From: Anaerolineae bacterium
GTDB taxonomy: Bacteria; Chloroflexota; Anaerolineae; Promineifilales; Promineifilaceae
NCBI GenBank assembly: GCA_030425205.1
Contig: JAUIAP010000011.1
Span: 1-64,000 of the forward strand
DNA: 64,000 nt
Direction of reading: 5' to 3'
Shown: positions 37,279 to 45,900 of the stretch, one piece after another
Numbering within the stretch: the first letter of the stretch is position 1
How the letters are laid out: every line of letters begins with the position of its first letter
Position numbers and translations under genes: made by a program
The notes under the pieces: generated by a model
Seen by the model: the letters and a program-made list of their open reading frames with translations, nothing else
Told to the model about the DNA's origin: nothing
The model's database searches: none

Positions 37279-38094
37279 ATGAACAGCAACGACTACCAAC
37301 ACCTCAGCCAACGGATCAAATTGCTCTCACATCCTGAGCGACTGCGTTTGCTTGACGTTTTGCGCCGTCAGCCAGAGTGCGTGTGCCATTTGGAGGCGTT
37401 GCTTGAGAAGCCCCAACCGTATGTTTCTCAACAGTTGCGCGTCTTGCGTGAGGCGGGAGTCATTTCGGCCGAACGTGACGGGCAAAATCTCTACTATCAA
37501 CTTAGCGATATGGAAGTCGGACGCTGGCTTAATGCGGTGCTTGGTCAAGCTAGCGGCGAATACCCCGAGCTGATTCGACATAAACAGCTCATCTCATGTG
37601 CGTGTCCACAATGTGCAACGGGTATTGAAGTCTCGTTTCATGAACAAAACATTACATCGGAGGTTAGCGTGGCAAAACGCAAACTCATCTTCATCTGTAC
37701 TGGTAATTCTGCTCGCAGCCAAATGGCAGAAGCATTTCTCCGTCATCATGCGGCCGATCAATTTGAGGCGTATAGTGCGGGTTTAGAGCCACATGGTCTC
37801 AATCCCTACACCGTGCGCGTCATGCAGGAAGTTGGCATCCCCATGGATGACCACATTTCAAACGATGTTCGTGACTATTTGGGCAAGGTGCATTTTGGAC
37901 ACGTTGTGACCGTTTGCGGCCACGCTGAAGAAAATTGCCCACGCGCATGGCTGGCCGGTTCCAATCATCTTCACTGGGCGTTTGAAGACCCCGCCGCCTT
38001 TCAAGGCAGCGAAGAAGAAACGCTCATCAGGTTTCGCGCGGTGCGTGACCAGATCGAACAAAAAATCTTGATGTGGCTGGCGGAAACGGCGTAA
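37279..38094 (+). CDS. ArsR repressor-ArsC arsenate reductase fusion
   Basis: A 271-residue bifunctional protein. Residues 1-95 are an ArsR winged helix (LLSHPERLRLLDVLRRQ, then ECVCHLEALLEKPQPYVSQQLRVL, where CVCHL is the arsenite-sensing motif). A linker with SCACPQCATG (four Cys) follows, then at about 132-270 a low-molecular-weight phosphatase-type arsenate reductase: FICTGNSARSQMAEAF (C-X5-R active site) and VVTVCGHAEENCP, which holds the two resolving Cys of thioredoxin-coupled ArsC. One gene thus provides sensing and arsenate reduction. It starts at the ATG 37279 directly after the operators; the TTG at 37267 lies inside operator 2. An efflux partner should follow; instead there is an aquaporin wreck. 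Confidence 0.92.
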   Translation: MNSNDYQHLSQRIKLLSHPERLRLLDVLRRQPECVCHLEALLEKPQPYVSQQLRVLREAGVISAERDGQNLYYQLSDMEVGRWLNAVLGQASGEYPELIRHKQLISCACPQCATGIEVSFHEQNITSEVSVAKRKLIFICTGNSARSQMAEAFLRHHAADQFEAYSAGLEPHGLNPYTVRVMQEVGIPMDDHISNDVRDYLGKVHFGHVVTVCGHAEENCPRAWLAGSNHLHWAFEDPAAFQGSEEETLIRFRAVRDQIEQKILMWLAETA

Positions 38095-38096
38095 TC

Positions 38097-38330
38097 ATGC
38101 GGCGTTATGTGAGTTGATCGGCACGTTTGCACTTGTCTTTGTAGGAACTGGAGGGCTCCTCTTCTCATATTCTCGCCGCATCCCACGATGGGGACAACGC
38201 TACCCACTGGCATGGAGTCTGGCGCGTGGGAAAGTTTGTGGATCTACCTAAATTGCTGTGTCCTTGCATGTATTGCGTATCTCGCGGTCATTACGCACCG
38301 CGCAATATTACGCCCTCAATTCATCTTTAG
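38097..38330 (+). pseudogene. Degraded aquaporin/aquaglyceroporin remnant downstream of arsR-arsC
   Basis: From ATG at 38097 the DNA reads MRRYVS and then hits TGA; shifting the frame by one base gives LIGTFALVFVGTGG, the classic first helix of MIP-family channels (AELIGTFALVFVGTGG). The centre with its NPA motifs is missing. About 120 bp on, ESLWIYLNCCVLACIAYLAV resembles the last helix of the family (HWIYWVGPxxGAxxxAxxY). An aquaglyceroporin that exports arsenite (AqpS type) accompanies arsR and arsC in some bacteria, so this is most likely its deleted and frameshifted relic. Very short segments; the first helix match is strong, the second is weaker. Confidence 0.6.
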
Positions 38331-38409
38331 AGAGGATGCAACCGAACAAGAATCTTTCTATACTTTGAGAAGCTTGTTTGAAACTAAAGGTCTTGACGTA
38401 AATAAAACC

Positions 38410-39666
38410 ATGCTAGATGTAACACTTGAGAAAAACAATTCACAAAATGGGCAATGTCCCGTCGATCACGGCAACCTCTCTGCCCGCCGAATGCCATTTG
38501 AAACGCAGGGCAATCACCCCCCTGTCATGCAAGATGCGCACGGCGTTTGGCACGTGCGCGACTATGAGATCGCCAAGAAGATTATGCGCGGACAGAAGAC
38601 ACGCCAAGCGGGGTTTGGTTCTGAGCTTGTGCGCCAGCTACCCGGCAACTTTATGAAAAATGAACCCGTCCTCTATCAAGATGGGGCGGAACACAAAGCG
38701 CAACGGCGCGAATTGGCGCGTTTCTTTACCCCTAAGACGACGAGCAGCAACTATCGTCGCCTGATGGAGCGTTACGCGCACGAGATGTTGGCGGAGCTAT
38801 ATGCCAAAGGGCGCGTTGAACTGAGTGATTTGACGATGACGATGGCCGTTCAGGTTGCGGCACAGGTTGTTGGTCTGACCAGCAGCGTGTTGCCCGGCAT
38901 GGCAGGACGAATCGACGCATTTATCCAGCAGACCGATCTCGACAGTACGATCGCGGAGTTTCGCTGGGAGCCAAAAGCGATTCTCAGCCATTTGCAAAAC
39001 CAATCGCGCATGGGCAAGTTTTACCTGCTCGATGTCAAGCCTGCCATCATGCGGCGCAAACGCAAGCCACAAGATGATGTGATTTCCCATTTAGTCGCGC
39101 AAGGTTATAGCGATGCGGAAATCATGGTTGAATGCATCACCTACGGTACGGCCGGGATGGTGACGACCCGCGAATTTATCGTCTTTGCGACGTGGCACAT
39201 GTTGGAAAATGAGGCGTTGCGTCAACAATATCTTGCGGCAGAAGAGGCTGATCGCTATCAAATTTTGGAAGAGATTTTGCGTCTTGAGCCTGTCGTGAGC
39301 CATCTCTTCCGACGGACGACGGAACCGATTGAGATTTCAGATGAGCTGACAATTTCGGCCGATTCCTTGATAGACCTGCACATCTACGCCATCAACACCG
39401 ATGAAACGATTGTCGGCGCACAGCCAAATGCGGTCTGTCCGCTGCGCGAACTGCCGCGCGGCACGTTGCCCCCCATGATGTCGTTTGGGGATGGTCGCCA
39501 TCGCTGTCCCGGCGCCTTTCTCGCCATCCAAGAGACGGACATTTTTCTCTACAAACTGCTCGCGATCCCCAATCTCAAGCTCGTCAGCAAACCAGTGATC
39601 GGCTTCAAAGATATCATCAAGGGGTACGAGACGCGCAATTTTATTGTGGCCGTTGATGAGGAATAA
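38410..39666 (+). CDS. Cytochrome P450
   Basis: About 418 residues of a soluble bacterial P450. The I helix carries ITYGTAGMVTTREF (the A/G-G-x-x-T oxygen-activation motif), the K helix EILRLEPVV with a later RR (ExxR is EILR), and the haem loop is SFGDGRHRCPGAFLA (FGxGxHxCxG). I start at ATG 38410; the frame is open to 38188, but those 74 codons overlap the aquaporin remnant. An N-terminal CPVDHG motif follows the start. P450s mono-oxygenate diverse substrates using external electron donors; no ferredoxin or reductase is adjacent, so substrate and partner are unknown. It runs convergent with the regulator gene on the other strand. Confidence 0.9.
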   Translation: MLDVTLEKNNSQNGQCPVDHGNLSARRMPFETQGNHPPVMQDAHGVWHVRDYEIAKKIMRGQKTRQAGFGSELVRQLPGNFMKNEPVLYQDGAEHKAQRRELARFFTPKTTSSNYRRLMERYAHEMLAELYAKGRVELSDLTMTMAVQVAAQVVGLTSSVLPGMAGRIDAFIQQTDLDSTIAEFRWEPKAILSHLQNQSRMGKFYLLDVKPAIMRRKRKPQDDVISHLVAQGYSDAEIMVECITYGTAGMVTTREFIVFATWHMLENEALRQQYLAAEEADRYQILEEILRLEPVVSHLFRRTTEPIEISDELTISADSLIDLHIYAINTDETIVGAQPNAVCPLRELPRGTLPPMMSFGDGRHRCPGAFLAIQETDIFLYKLLAIPNLKLVSKPVIGFKDIIKGYETRNFIVAVDEE

Positions 39667-39737
39667 GCGGTTGGGCAAATAGCAATAGGGCGAGATAAAC
39701 GGCGTTGGCTTGTCGTCATATTGAGGCGATAAGTCGT

Positions 39738-42683
39738 TTACCTTGCCCCTGCCTCACTAGCGCGTAATTGGTCAACCAAGTCAAAGAGGGCTTGCGCGGT
39801 TGCGCTATTTCCCAGCGCATTAAACCACTCCCCAATCGCCGCCAACACGTTCAACTTCTGATGCTCTGATGGTGCGTCGCGCCATGCGGCGGCGAGATGC
39901 GTTTGTGCCAGTGGCAAATCACCCTGCATGAGCGCAACACGTCCTAAACCAAGTTGTGCATCGGCCGAACTTCTCGAATTCATAATTTGCTGGCTGAGAG
40001 ACAGTGCCTGCGCAAAATGGGCGGCGGCATCGGCCGATTTTCCCCGCAGCAGCGCAACTTTCCCCTGATCATTGCACGCATAGGCGACGCACAACCGATC
40101 CCCAAGCTCCTCAAAATCATGGCGAACCGCCGCAAACAACGCTTCTGCCGCATCGACTCGTTGCTGGCGTAGGGCAAGCTCGCCCAAGTTGCCGCGACAA
40201 ACGGCGATAAAGCGGCGGCTGCCGAGCTGTTCCGCGCTGTGCAGGGCGGTTTCAAAGGAGTGGCGTGCGCGGTCAAGTTCGCCCGCGTTGAGCAGTGCCA
40301 GCCCGAGATCGTTGTGGCTGAGGGCTTGCGCCCAGACGTCATCGCCCAATAGCTCGATGGCGCGGCGAAAGTTGGCGATTGCCCCGTCGCCCCCTGTGAA
40401 GACGTGCCACAATCCCCAAATGGCGTGCCAGGTGGCGTGATCGTTGTGTGAGGGGTCCTGTGCATGTTTGAGATAGCTTTCGGCCGATTCCAAATCCGCT
40501 TTTGCCGCCACAAATTGATTGAGATGTAGCTCTGCCCGCGCCCGCCAGCAGTAGAGTCGCGCACTTGGCGCAGCGTCCACCGCCTGATCGAGCAACACCT
40601 TTCCCTGCTCGACCTGCCCTAAACTGAGCAGAAAAAATCCTGCGTGACCTTGCAATTCAGCGCGTAGGGTTGGGTCGCTGACAATTTCGGCCGATTGCTG
40701 CAACAATGCCACCGCTTCGGGATAGCGACTGCGCACCCAGAAAAACCGCTGGAGAACGGGCAGCATCGCGCGCAATCGAGTCGGCCGATTTGCCGTGAGC
40801 CAGCGCCACGCCGCTGTCAGGTTGTGCCAATCTTGCTGGATGGGTGTGAAGTCGGGCGTTGCGCCGTGGAGATCGGCCGATTGTGCCACCAACCATGTCG
40901 CAAAATAGTCGGCAAATGTCGCCTCGGTCGTTGGGTCTGCCAGCCGTTCCCGCGCATAATTTCGCAACAGTTCGTGAATCGAGTAACGCCCCGTCGCCAG
41001 CTTTTGCAACACGCCAACTCGTTCAAGCGCCAGTAGATCGACCAGCGTTGCGTTGGCGATTTGCTGCGCCGCCTCCCGTTGGAACCCGCCCCGAAAGAGA
41101 GCGAGCTTGGTGAGGATGGTGCGCTGTTTGGCCGAGAATTGCCGCCATGTGTAATCGAAAACGGCGCGAATGCTGCGCTGGCGTGCTGGCACATGGCTGC
41201 GCTCTGTCGCCAGCAGATCGTGCAGTTCCGCTATGATTTCCCGACAGGAAAGCAGCGGAACCCACATCGCAGCCAACTCCAGCGCAAGCGGCATCCCGCC
41301 AACCAGTTGGCACAGTTCGCGCAGATGGGGGGCGTCGCGGATGGACGGTGTGAAGCGTGGATCGGCGCGGCGCGCGGCTTGCACAAATAGCTGGAGCGCG
41401 TCGTTGTGGTCGAGTTTTTCGGCCGAACTGTCCAACCCCTGTAGCCCAAATTGCCACTCTTGCGCCAACCCGAGCGGCTCCCGCGAGGTGACGAGACACT
41501 GCACGTGGGGTGCGGCTTTTAACAACGTGTCAAGCCAGCCCGCCGCTGGCAAAAGATGCTCCATATTATCCAGAATCAGCAGCAGTTTCTTTGCGTGCAT
41601 GATGTCACAGAGCTGATCGCCCATCGCCGCGCCACGTGAAAACGGTATCTCTTGCGCGGCGGCAATCGCGGCGATCAGGGCATTGGTCGCGTCCGCCCCA
41701 TCGACGCCGACCAGATCGACAAAATGCACCCCATCCGCATAGTCGGGGCAGCGCTGTTGACCGACGGCGATGGCGAGCCGTGTTTTGCCCATGCCGCCGG
41801 GCGCGATCAGCGAGAGTAGGCGACAGGTTGGCTCTTGCAGAAGGGAGAGGATTTCGCGCTGTTCGCGTTTTCGGCCGATAAACGGCGTCGCAGGAGTCGG
41901 TAAATTACAGCGATTTTTGGACTGGGCGGGTGTCGTCCTTGCCGCCTTGATCTGTTCATAGAGCGCGTTCGTCTCATCCGTCGGCGCAACTCCCAGCGCA
42001 GCTTGCAGCGTTGTCCGACAGCGTTCGTACTGCTGCAAGGCAGCCGATCGCTCCCCACGCTGCCACAACGCCCACATCAACTGCCGATACGCCACCTCAC
42101 GCCATTCATCATGTGCGATCTGCTGCTGTAACCAGTCGCACGCCTCATCCCACGCCTGCCGCGCCAGTGCCTCCTCCGCCAGCAATACCAACAGCGCAAT
42201 CAGCTTCTGATGCAGCGTCTCCCGCCACAACAACGCCCATCCCTCAAACGAAGCTGATCCATCGACCTGTAAATTCGCCAGAAAGTCGCCGCGATAGAGC
42301 GCAACTGCCTTGCTTGCCGCGATGCGCTCGCCGCCTAATTGTTCTTCCTTCGGGTTGAGGGCCTCCCCCGCCAAACGCAAAAACTGTGCGACATCGGTTG
42401 TTAAATCGGCCGAAATCCGCACCGTTTTGCGCGTCGCCGCAAACAACGCTGCCCCGCCCAACACCTTTTTCGCATTCGACAGCGCATTGCGCAAATTCCC
42501 CCGTGCCGCCTTCTCTGGTTGATCGCCCCAAAATAGTTCGGCCAAGACGCTGCGCGAATGTGCCTGTTCTCGCTCCAGCGCGAGATACGCCAACAGACCG
42601 CGCACCTTGTTGGTGCGAAATCCATCTTGCAGCACCCCATGACGCCGCGCCGCAAAATCGCCAAGCAGTTGCAGATCAATCAT
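39738..42683 (-). CDS. SARP-like transcriptional activator: BTAD, NB-ARC ATPase and TPR
   Basis: A 981-residue STAND-type regulator. Residues about 1-95 form an OmpR-like winged helix (IDLQLLGDFAARRHG, HSRSVLAELFW, RNALSNAKKVLGG), 95-250 the bacterial transcriptional activation domain (BTAD, with EWREVAYRQLMWALWQRGER), then an NB-ARC-like ATPase: Walker A IAPGGMGKTRLA, Walker B LLLILDNMEHLL, and VTSREPLGL, GMPLALELAA. The last 350 residues are TPR-like repeats (ALSHNDLGLALLNAGELDRA). Such proteins are ATP-dependent activators controlled through their TPR sensor. The gene is divergent from the small gene and giant YD-repeat gene 115 bp away, and that gap contains 11-bp-spaced direct repeats, so those genes are the likely target. 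Confidence 0.9.
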   Translation of the reverse strand: MIDLQLLGDFAARRHGVLQDGFRTNKVRGLLAYLALEREQAHSRSVLAELFWGDQPEKAARGNLRNALSNAKKVLGGAALFAATRKTVRISADLTTDVAQFLRLAGEALNPKEEQLGGERIAASKAVALYRGDFLANLQVDGSASFEGWALLWRETLHQKLIALLVLLAEEALARQAWDEACDWLQQQIAHDEWREVAYRQLMWALWQRGERSAALQQYERCRTTLQAALGVAPTDETNALYEQIKAARTTPAQSKNRCNLPTPATPFIGRKREQREILSLLQEPTCRLLSLIAPGGMGKTRLAIAVGQQRCPDYADGVHFVDLVGVDGADATNALIAAIAAAQEIPFSRGAAMGDQLCDIMHAKKLLLILDNMEHLLPAAGWLDTLLKAAPHVQCLVTSREPLGLAQEWQFGLQGLDSSAEKLDHNDALQLFVQAARRADPRFTPSIRDAPHLRELCQLVGGMPLALELAAMWVPLLSCREIIAELHDLLATERSHVPARQRSIRAVFDYTWRQFSAKQRTILTKLALFRGGFQREAAQQIANATLVDLLALERVGVLQKLATGRYSIHELLRNYARERLADPTTEATFADYFATWLVAQSADLHGATPDFTPIQQDWHNLTAAWRWLTANRPTRLRAMLPVLQRFFWVRSRYPEAVALLQQSAEIVSDPTLRAELQGHAGFFLLSLGQVEQGKVLLDQAVDAAPSARLYCWRARAELHLNQFVAAKADLESAESYLKHAQDPSHNDHATWHAIWGLWHVFTGGDGAIANFRRAIELLGDDVWAQALSHNDLGLALLNAGELDRARHSFETALHSAEQLGSRRFIAVCRGNLGELALRQQRVDAAEALFAAVRHDFEELGDRLCVAYACNDQGKVALLRGKSADAAAHFAQALSLSQQIMNSRSSADAQLGLGRVALMQGDLPLAQTHLAAAWRDAPSEHQKLNVLAAIGEWFNALGNSATAQALFDLVDQLRASEAGAR

Positions 42684-42756
42684 AGGGTGATTTTCGGACG
42701 TGACTGTGGATATGGCAACGTAAAATGTTTTTGGCGCACCGCTTACGTTTTACTCC

Positions 42757-42778
42757 TATTCCACGCTAATTCCACGCA
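42757..42778 (+). promoter_or_regulatory. Direct repeat ATTCCACGC, 11-bp period, candidate SARP site
   Basis: ATTCCACGC occurs at 42758 and 42769, exactly one 11-bp step apart, 30-41 bp upstream of the ATG at 42799. SARP regulators bind direct repeats of about 7 bases with 11-bp period near the -35 region. The adjacent GTAAAA/TTTTAC inverted pair (about 42722 and 42748) lies between the two divergent starts. Confidence 0.55.
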
Positions 42779-42798
42779 GGCGCATTACGCTTGCCACC

Positions 42799-42975
42799 AT
42801 GCAGCAATTTTTTCTGATACGCCTCTGGATTGAGCAGGATTTCGGCCGAAATCATCTCCGCGCCGCCGTTTTTGACGGCACGACGCGCACGGGTTTTGCC
42901 GATCTGGAGTCGCTGCAAGTCTATTTGCGCGAACAACTGGAAGCCATACAAACAGGAGATCCCGATGAGCAATAA
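42799..42975 (+). CDS. Small 58-residue protein coupled to the giant YD-repeat gene
   Basis: ATG at 42799 opens a frame for 58 residues beginning MQQFFLIRLWIEQDFGR, with GTTRTGFADLESLQVYLREQ in the middle, ending in GDPDEQ. It is predicted to be a strand-strand-helix miniature domain: FLIRLWIE, LRAAVFDG, then a helix. Its stop overlaps the start of the following gene by 11 bp, so the two are translationally coupled. Small conserved proteins of this pattern (a strand with I-R-[IL]-W and later F-x-[SD]-L-x-x-[LV]-x-x-[FY]-L) are, to my recollection, frequent in Chloroflexota next to regulators. Function unknown. Confidence 0.65.
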   Translation: MQQFFLIRLWIEQDFGRNHLRAAVFDGTTRTGFADLESLQVYLREQLEAIQTGDPDEQ

Positions 42976-45900
42976 AAATTTGACCCATACAAAGATACGC
43001 GATGTAAAAATCTCAACCCCCACCCCTTTTCTATCAAAGGCCAGTGGGGGAGAAGACAGTCACGCCCGCTCCTATAAAAAGCGGGCTAGGGTGCGTTTCT
43101 TGCGTGTTTTATCGCTTCTCGCCCTCTTTATCATGGCGGTCAGCAACGTCAGTGCGGCCGACGCGACGCTAGCCCTTTCACCAAGCACGCATAGCGTCAA
43201 TATGGCTGAGACGGTGACGGTTGAGGTTGCGATCAGTGGGGTGGAAACGCCCGTCGCGGCAGTTGGGTTTGTGGTTGGGTATGATGTGGCGAAATTGGCG
43301 TTTGTATCGGCCGATTCTAGCGACTGGCTCACGACCGGCGACCGCACGACAACATGCAGCGCAGTCCATCAAGACGTGGGCGAGATTGGGCTGGCTTGCG
43401 CGTCGGCCGGGGAGGGCGATGGCGTCACGGCTGACGGCACGCTTGCGACGCTAACATTTACGGCAATTGGGGTAGGTTCGGCCGATCTCACCCTCACCGC
43501 GCAGCTCGCCGATACCGCCGTGCCGCCCAACGAATTGACGGCTGACACAACCAACGCCACCATCACCATCGGCACGCCCACCAACATCACGCTCAACCAG
43601 TTGGCAACGGGTCAACAGCGAGCGTTGTTGGTTTGGTTGGGGACATTATTGCTGATGACGCTGGCTGCTGGCGCCTATCTTTTGCGACAGCGCAAGCGGC
43701 ATGGTCTGGTCAATTTGTTAATGGTGATGACGCTGTTGGCGCAGCTTGCGCCGGTGCAACCGGTGTCGGCGGCGGTCAATCCGCCTGACGTTGCGCCAGA
43801 AGAAATCCCGCCCGTCCAGCAACCCCGTTTCGCTGCCAGCACGCCCTGTTTTGTGACCAATTTAGATTGTGATCGGGATGTCGATTCGGCCGATTTACGT
43901 CTCATCGCGGATCGCTGGGGGTGCGATTCGGCCGATTCCTGCTATCTCCCCGCTTATGACCTCGACAGCGACAACGCGATTGACCTCTACGATTTGGCAT
44001 GGGTCGGCAACGATTACGACATCGCGCCGCCCGACGTGTCGATTAGCACTCCAGCGGCCGACACCGTCTTGACGGGCGCGACGATCAGCGTCAGCGGCAC
44101 GATTAGCGACGACCATGCTATTACAGCAGTCAGCGTCAACGATGTGGCGGCGACGTTAGACGCGGGCAGCTATCACGCGAGTGTGCCAGCCAGTGGCGGA
44201 ACGCAGCTCTTAACGGTGGCGGCGACTGATGCACTGGGGCGCACAGCGTTTGTGGAGCGGCTGGTCACGGTTGACAATGGCGCGCCGCTGATTGAAATTG
44301 CCGCCCCAAAGGATCGGCAAGCAGTTTACACGACCACGCCGACGGTTGGAATTTCGCATAGTGACTTTGAAAGTGCGATTGACGTGGCGACGTTTGGGGC
44401 AGTCTTGACCACTGCGGGTGGGGGGAGCGTCGATGTTTCGGCCGATTTCATCCCCAACCCAGATGGCGCAACGGGCAGCTTGTCTGCCCCGCTCACGCCA
44501 GCCCAAACCTACACGCTGACCGTCCAAATTGCCGACGAACACGGCAACGTTGGCACAGCGACCACGACGTTTTATGTTGCGCCCGCTGACATCGCACCGC
44601 CAATAGAACCTGAAGATGCGGGGTGGGTCAGTGGGGTTGTTTACGATTCGGCCGAATGCAACGCACATCTCGAAGGGTGTGAACCGCTGGCGGGGGCAGA
44701 AGTTGAGCTACTGCAAATCGACCTCGCGGCGATGGACGCGATCCGTGCGGAACAAGCGGCACGGTACAACACAGCTGAGGTTGATCACAATCCGCTCGAT
44801 CTCGCTGTCGTCATCAGCGCAACCGAAACGGTGACAGGTACCATCGTGACGGGGCCAGATGGCTATTTTGCGTTCCCTGTCGCCGAAACGGCCGTCTACT
44901 TTGTGCGGGTGGAGAAGGACGGATTTACCTATGCCCAGCGCGAAGTGGCGATCGTGAAGCAGAAGAGCACGGCGATCAATCGACTCTACTTGACAGGTCT
45001 GGATTCGGCCGAAACCCAATGCACCGACGCAGGCTGCACGCATCAAAGCAGCGACAACGCGCTCCAGCTCGACATCCCGGCTGGGGCAATTCCGTCGGGC
45101 GAAACCTACCCGATCAACGCGACGCTCTTTGAAAATGTCGAATTTCTACCCAGTGGCGAACTGCCACCCAACACTTGGGAAACCTACGCCTTCAATTTGG
45201 GCGGGGATAGCGAAATCACGTTCACCATGCCGATCACGGTGCGCGTTGCCAACACGGTTGGCTTTGCGGCTGGCACAGAAATCCCCATGGGATATTGGAA
45301 TCAGGTCACACAGGCGTGGGAACATGCGGGCGTGTCGACGGTGGATGCGACGGGTCAATGGGTTGTCGGACAGGTGACGCATTTTTCAAACTATGACTGG
45401 AATCAGAGCGGGGTTGTCACCTACGCCGACATCGATCAAGCGGCCGAGACGGAGAATGAAAATGAGGAAGAAGATGGCTGTGAAGAGGGGGAAAGTGGCT
45501 GTTTTATCGGGTTGAATTCGGGCGAACTTACCGAGTGGATCGATTTGCCAGCGGTGCGCGTTTTGGGGGAGGCGGTTGCGCCACGCCTGCGCTATAGCAG
45601 CGATTTGGCATCACCCGCCGAAGTGATCGACATCAAGCTCAACGTCACGTCGTTTGGCAGCGCGTTGCCAGCGGGCAGCGTGGGGTATGAGATGTACATT
45701 GCGGGTGAGTTGACTGACGCCTACACCGTTGCGGCTGACTTTGCGACTGTGGGCGAGATCGGCCGATTTCGCTATTACTGGGACGGGCGCGATGCCAGCG
45801 GCAACCGCGTCCCTGCTGGCTCATACCCCTATCGCGTGCGCTTTGCCATTCCCGTCACCGGCGAATACTGTCTGCCGCAAGACGGTGTTTTTGGCAATCC

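Noticed and set aside
42830..42964. N-terminal extension of the giant protein to 42830
   Set aside because: It overlaps the 58-codon gene in another frame; the ATG at 42965 has a clear ribosome site.
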